Assembly: GCA_907165065.1 (NCBI GenBank)
Contig: OU015528.1
Location: 36,044,515-36,108,514, forward strand
From: Caprimulgus europaeus
Taxonomy: Eukaryota > Chordata > Aves > Caprimulgiformes > Caprimulgidae
Direction: 5' to 3'
DNA length: 64,000 bases
Shown in pieces: positions 58,970-64,000 of the stretch. Within the stretch, counting starts at the first letter, position 1, and each line of letters opens with the position of its first letter. Under the pieces are notes generated by a model. It saw nothing but the letters and a program-made list of their open reading frames with translations. It was not told the origin of the DNA and searched no databases. Made by a program: the position numbers and the translations under genes.

Positions 58970-61900
58970 TAGTTTATGTGTGTCATAACAGTTTTCAAAA
59001 TGGCTGAATGATATTGATCCAATTAAAAATACTATGAGAATAGCTGAAATTAGTTTGAATTTCAGCTTGAGACAATTGTAAAAATAATTCCAGTTTTATG
59101 TTGCTTGAGCAGCTAGCTGCAATAATTCGTAGGAATTGACAGAACCCTTCATAAAGCTATTGTTTCATCCAGATTTGCCCGGTATGGACTTAGGAAAAGT
59201 AGAGCAGATCAACGCCAGAAATTGCCACCACAATCAGCACCCTGGGCAAGAATATTCACAGCTGTATTTCAGAGTCTGGGAATGCTTGCTTTAGATGGCT
59301 GGCATTAATGTGGTTTATACTACAGAGGATCAAAAATTCATTATGTTTGATTGGTAGTGCAGGGCTGTAATGATATAGAATTTCTCATTTTCTTAGAGAA
59401 GCTTTATCTAATTCATGCTAAATTTTGCAGTTAAGCTCCACATTGGGATGGATCAGAGGTGTACAGCTGGGAGATGTGTAGTAGTTGTTTTTTTAAATAG
59501 GGAATCTGACTTGCACTGGTGCATGTGCATTTTTTTGTACTAGCTGCCTGTGGTATTGCCTGCACGTGTTAATGAAGCAATCTGCCTGAGAGCTGTTAGA
59601 ATTTGCATGTATAGAACTGGTTTGTTTATTTGTAGATCAGTTATTACTGTGAAGATAAGTGTATGCATGGAAAGTTGTTACCACAGATGGATGCTGGCTT
59701 CTGAAAATTGGGTCCTAGTTTTAAAATAACACTCTTTAAGATAAACTTTCATGAATCATGTCAGAGAAACAAGCAAATCGGGGCAAAAATACTACCATGC
59801 TTCCTATTATGTTCAAAAACTTATGCTAGTTGGTATAATATACATTACAAGGACCCAACATTGAACTTGCCATTAAAATACTTAGAATTTTGTCAATGTA
59901 AAATCAGAGCCTTACCCAGATGCTCAGCATTAGCCTGAAAATCGTTGTAAGAAATACTATTGTAAAACTTCCTTACAGAAACATTTTGTAGAAGGATGTA
60001 ATATGTAATATGTAATGCTAATTGCTGTGTGTTTTGCTTTTCTTCGTTAATGTTTCTTTTCTGCTCTTGAAAATGACAGCATACAGATAGCACCTCTTTC
60101 CTGAGTTGTTTTTTCCTGTTTTCCCATCTATATTTAGAATCATATCTATTAAGTGAGTGGCAAATGTGACATTTTTCTTCTGTTAACCCAACAAGACAGA
60201 CAGGGTAATGGGAGTGTGAGCTGACCTCTGTTCTCAGCTGGACATTAGCAGACCAGGATTTGACTTTGAGTGCCAACTCTGAGCATCCCCCAAGACTTGC
60301 TGGTCCTGGTGCCCTGCACTTCCAGTCCTCTGGAGCTGGACTCCCTTCAGGCATCTGTGCAGTCCAGAAGCACTGAAAAAGCCAGTCCTTCTGACAGAGC
60401 TTCTTGGTCCTCACTGGTTACTCAGATCATTGCCTCACATGGTTGTCTGCACTCAAATCAGGTGTCCTCTGAGGAGCTCAGTGTTGGATGGTCCAAGCAC
60501 TAATGCTTCCTCCTATGTAACTATGTACATGCAAGTCAGGAAAATGTCCATAGAAGTGGCTTCTTCCGGGGATTTGTGTGAAGTGGAGCCAACTGATCCT
60601 AAGGCCTGATGAGCTTTAACTGTTAACTTCAGTGGAAGGAGAAGATACTCAAGTTTTTCAGGAGTAGGCCAGTAAATGTCACTTACTGCAGTGACTGGTT
60701 CACAGCATTAGTGTTTAAGTGGAGTTGAGAGAACTCAGTCAGGCTCATGACTCCGTAGAGCAAATATATTTCACATCCAGATGCTTAAGTCAGTAGACAA
60801 ATGAGACAGCAATTTTAGACTAACTCAAAGAGACAGGACAGGAATGTGAGTAAGAAAAATAAGGTCATGCCATTATGTCTACTGATATGTCGATGACTTT
60901 CCATCTCTGGACTTAATTTAAAAAGTACTAATTGTATTCTGTTATATCACAATATAGTCATCACTAGTTGATTTACTTGTACATATCATACTGCAGCAGT
61001 GGGTGCTAAACTGGAATTTGAAACAGAGGTGGTTCCAGTCGGTGCTTGGAGAGTAACGCACTGATGATAACTTTTAGATGCAAATATTGAAAATAATTGA
61101 CTAGTAACTGAAAGCTCATGAAGGAGTAGTGTTAGTAAAAAAAGTGAAGATTTCTACTGAACCAGACACACATTTGTGTAAAGTTAAAAAAAGCCTAAGA
61201 GCTATTAAAGATCATAAGAAATAATGCTTGACTGAGAGCTGACAGAGATAGAAGCAGCTGTTGTTTCACCAGATTTTAATGAATCTTCTATTGGTGACAA
61301 ATAGAAAACCTGAGATTTTTTGATTATTCATAACCATGCTTGTAGAAAAATAAAACATAATCCTAGAGTCCTTTAAAGTGGGATATCCTGCAGTGTTCTA
61401 AATAATTTGATTTGGAGGGAAAATATATCAAATGTGTTTACATGTCATAAAAACAACATGATATATTTTTCGTATTAGATTTATTACATATATACCTTCT
61501 TCTCTGTGAAAGATTAGATAAATGCGCTGTTTCTCTCTGTGCTATTGACATTTTCATTGGTAAGATGATGGATGCTGTTTGAAACAAAATGGTTTTCTGA
61601 AGACTAGGAGAATCACTGTTTTAGGTTTGTGAGGAAATATCTTCCACAAGGAAGATAGTACAATCTGTAAATGAAGCATTAATCAAGTTTACAGTTACAA
61701 ATCTGAAACTATGGTGCAATTACCTTTTTCAGGAGTAGTTACTGTATTGAAGGTTTTGTTTTGCTCATATTTGGCTATATTTCACAATGATGTCAATTAC
61801 CTCATAGAGTGAAATGTTACTTTTTCTCAAGTCTATATGTAACATCTAGCTTTTTTTGGACAGTAGGCTTAACTCCACCAGGCTTTTGAATAAAGGTCCA

Positions 61901-63253
61901 TGTCTGCCTCTGTTTTATATAACATCAAGTTAGTTGGAAAACCGATCCTAGGTAACACGGTAATTTGGAAGAGCATGTCAAAACTGAAATTGTTTAATTG
62001 TTCATGATGAAAAATTCTGTTTACTGCTATGAACTGGTTTTATGGTAAAATTCCAGCTGGACTACAAAACTTGCATCTTTGGTCTTTGGACTATGTCCTA
62101 ATGCATTATTATTAAGCCATAAAAATTAGTAAAGCAGGGGAAAAACATTAAATTGGCAATATTTGAAATAACCTTGACAAACCAGGAGTAAAAAATTGTT
62201 GAAGGAACAGCTGATAAATTTGCAGAACAACCTAAGATGATAAGGGTTGCTAGGATCTATTTAAGGACTCTGCAAATTCATGCAGCATTGCTCTCCTGGA
62301 AGTAGCAAATCCAAATATCTTCTCAGAAAGTCTTAACTTGCAACAGACAAAGCTGATTAGTCATCCAGACTGCCAAAATAGTTAAAGCAAGAGTCAACAT
62401 ATCTTGGAATATACACTGGGGAATTGCTTTAGTTATTTAAAAGCATTTCAATATGCATAAGGCACTGAGTTACACTACAAACTATCAGGCAATATAAGAC
62501 TCCAGTAAAATCAGTATTACTTAATTTTGAAGCTTTATCTGCATGTCACAGATACAAACTCCCGCAGAGCTCATATGTTTTGGGGAATGATTTCTTTAAG
62601 ATACCCCTGAGGAAGCTGAAAAATATAATTCTGAAGCATAGAAGAAGGGCGTAGCTTTGCATATAGGCGTTGCCACAGTAGGACTGAGTAGAAGTGAAAG
62701 CAAGTGGAGTATGCCACATCAGCACTGATGCACAGTGCATTTTCATAGTGCTTGTTTTGGGATGCAGGCTGCATGAAGAGATGAGGGGGACCAACTTTAA
62801 GGAAAAAAACCTAATAGTAGTTAATTCAGGAGCAGTAATAAGTGAACTAGGTCATTACTTTGGAGGGTCTGAGAGGAATTTGTTTTATTCTGTTGCTAGA
62901 AAACACTGTTTATGTAACCTGTTGACCTTTATTTTGAGTATCAAAGCAGTCTGGTGGTTCTGTGTCACTGTGATGCAGATGTAATGAAGTCAAACCTTCA
63001 TAGACTGTCATAACAGTGTAATTCTTTTGGCTGTGCATTGGAGATGACTTCAGCAATCAGGTAAAGAAGCTCTGTATTGGTAAGCAGGTTTCAGGCTGTG
63101 CATCTGGGTAGAAGTAAACAGTCCCAGTTTAAAACTACCCTGCTGAGATTTTTATTGTTTGCAGAAGAAAGTGTCCAGATCATGAATGACTTCTAAATAA
63201 AAGCACTGGCTGTTTAGCATTTTTTCCTTCATCCCCCTGCCCGATACTAATCT

Positions 63254-63282
63254 GCCAACCCAAACTATTCTGTGATTCTATG
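63254..63282 (+). mobile_element. Very short CR1 3' tail
   Basis: The 29 bases beginning CCAACCCAAACTATTC and ending GTGATTCTATG match the extreme 3' end of the CR1 3' UTR, including two terminal octamer-like units. Nothing upstream resembles CR1. It is either an extremely 5'-truncated insertion or the last remnant of an eroded one. Confidence 0.65.
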
Positions 63283-64000
63283 TTTCCAAAATATTTAATA
63301 ATTTTTAGTTTTAACTCCAGTCCCATCCTCTTTCACCACCATTGTTCCCTGTTGGATGTTCTTTGGACATAAGTATGTCTTCCATGCCCGCGTGTTGATG
63401 AGGTGGCAGCAGGAGTCATGGCATGACATTCCAAGTTGCAGCTCTGGTGACTCAATGGAACATCCTTTAATGATTCTCTGAAATATCCAAAATTCCCAGT
63501 TAAGGCCTGTATTCAATGTGAGTACTTCTCCTTTTTCTTCTTATCTGACAGAGTTCTGCAAATGAGTTTCACAGAACACAACAATGAAGTGTTTTTTCCC
63601 CCCTTTCTTGCTTTTGTCCAACAAATGTTATTTTTCCTAAAATGAGAAAAGTTCTTCAAAAAAGAAAAAGGACAAGCAGCAGAGATGGCAAAAACTAAGA
63701 CTTTGTCAGCAGATATGATGCAGTTGAAGCTAGGTCAATTAAATAAAGCTTCCCTGATTCTGAACACTGAAATGTCCCTTTGAATTTTTGAAAACATATT
63801 TACGTTTTAACATAGTTCAGAGAAGGAAAAGCTAAGAGGGTGATTAGAAAATTGGAAGACCAAAATATTTTACTTAGGGCTTATTTTTTTGTTTGTTTAT
63901 TTATAAGAAGGGGAAATAGAGCAGGAAATTATTTGTTTCTGGATAAAATTTTCATTTTTTTCATGCAGGGCCAAGCTCTTGGTTTCATTGTCAAGAGTTA

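Larger units (their letters stand above)
57071..64000. other. Probable first intron of the CpG-island gene; no coding exon recognised
   Basis: About 6.9 kb downstream of the donor hold no recognised coding exon. The stretch includes a possible alternative first exon at 58,204-58,260, a (TATG)n run at 58,951-58,969, and a 29-bp CR1 tail at 63,254-63,282. A 173-codon minus-strand frame at 59,893-60,414 lacks any recognisable domain and is treated as chance. The intron assignment depends on the first-exon inference. Confidence 0.45.

Noticed and set aside
59893..60414. A 173-codon minus-strand open frame
   Set aside because: There is no recognisable motif or domain. A frame of this length is not improbable somewhere in 64 kb scanned in six frames.
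1..64000. Search for CRISPR arrays, operons, tRNA or rRNA genes, and a complete provirus
   Set aside because: None is visible. The window is eukaryotic non-coding DNA, and the only retroviral sequence recognised is the solo LTR.

Overview
The window is vertebrate nuclear DNA, almost certainly from a bird and probably a neoavian or passerine. The evidence is the repeat content. All LINE material belongs to the CR1 family, recognised by its reverse-transcriptase peptides and by the (ATTCTATG)n-like 3' ends. There is also one solo LTR of a type I associate with songbird and other neoavian endogenous retroviruses. I see no Alu, L1 or other mammalian repeat. The recognised interspersed repeats add up to about 4.5 kb, roughly 7% of the window.

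Layout. At 1-699 a minus-strand CR1 runs off the left edge. From 700 to 11.1 kb lies non-coding sequence with a perfect 47-bp tandem duplication at 4.7 kb. Two plus-strand CR1 copies follow: a 3' end at 11.10-11.71 kb and a longer reverse-transcriptase copy at 12.27-13.93 kb. At 19.20-20.36 kb sits a minus-strand solo LTR flanked by a 5-bp target duplication (GACTG) and carrying an internal array of 45-51 bp units. From 20.4 to 43.5 kb I recognise no interspersed repeat, only a 54-bp (TA)n microsatellite at 29.1 kb and some short low-complexity tracts. Two short minus-strand CR1 3' ends lie at 43.55 and 53.17 kb. At 55.74-57.07 kb there is a strong CpG island, by far the most gene-like feature here. 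On the plus strand it holds a plausible non-coding first exon ending in a consensus splice donor (CAG|GTAAGG at 56398/56399) and containing a 19-codon upstream ORF. The rest of the window, 57-64 kb, would then be the first intron, and the coding exons would lie beyond position 64,000.

I find no complete protein-coding host gene. Most open frames in 14-55 kb have the length expected by chance. A few have splice-like boundaries or retained CpGs and are given as low-confidence candidate exons or conserved non-coding elements. Comparative alignment or RNA data would decide these. I do not see a clear new biological system. The items best worth a second look are the CpG-island first exon of an unidentified gene, the frame-preserving repeat array inside the LTR, and the long repeat-poor stretch upstream of the promoter.
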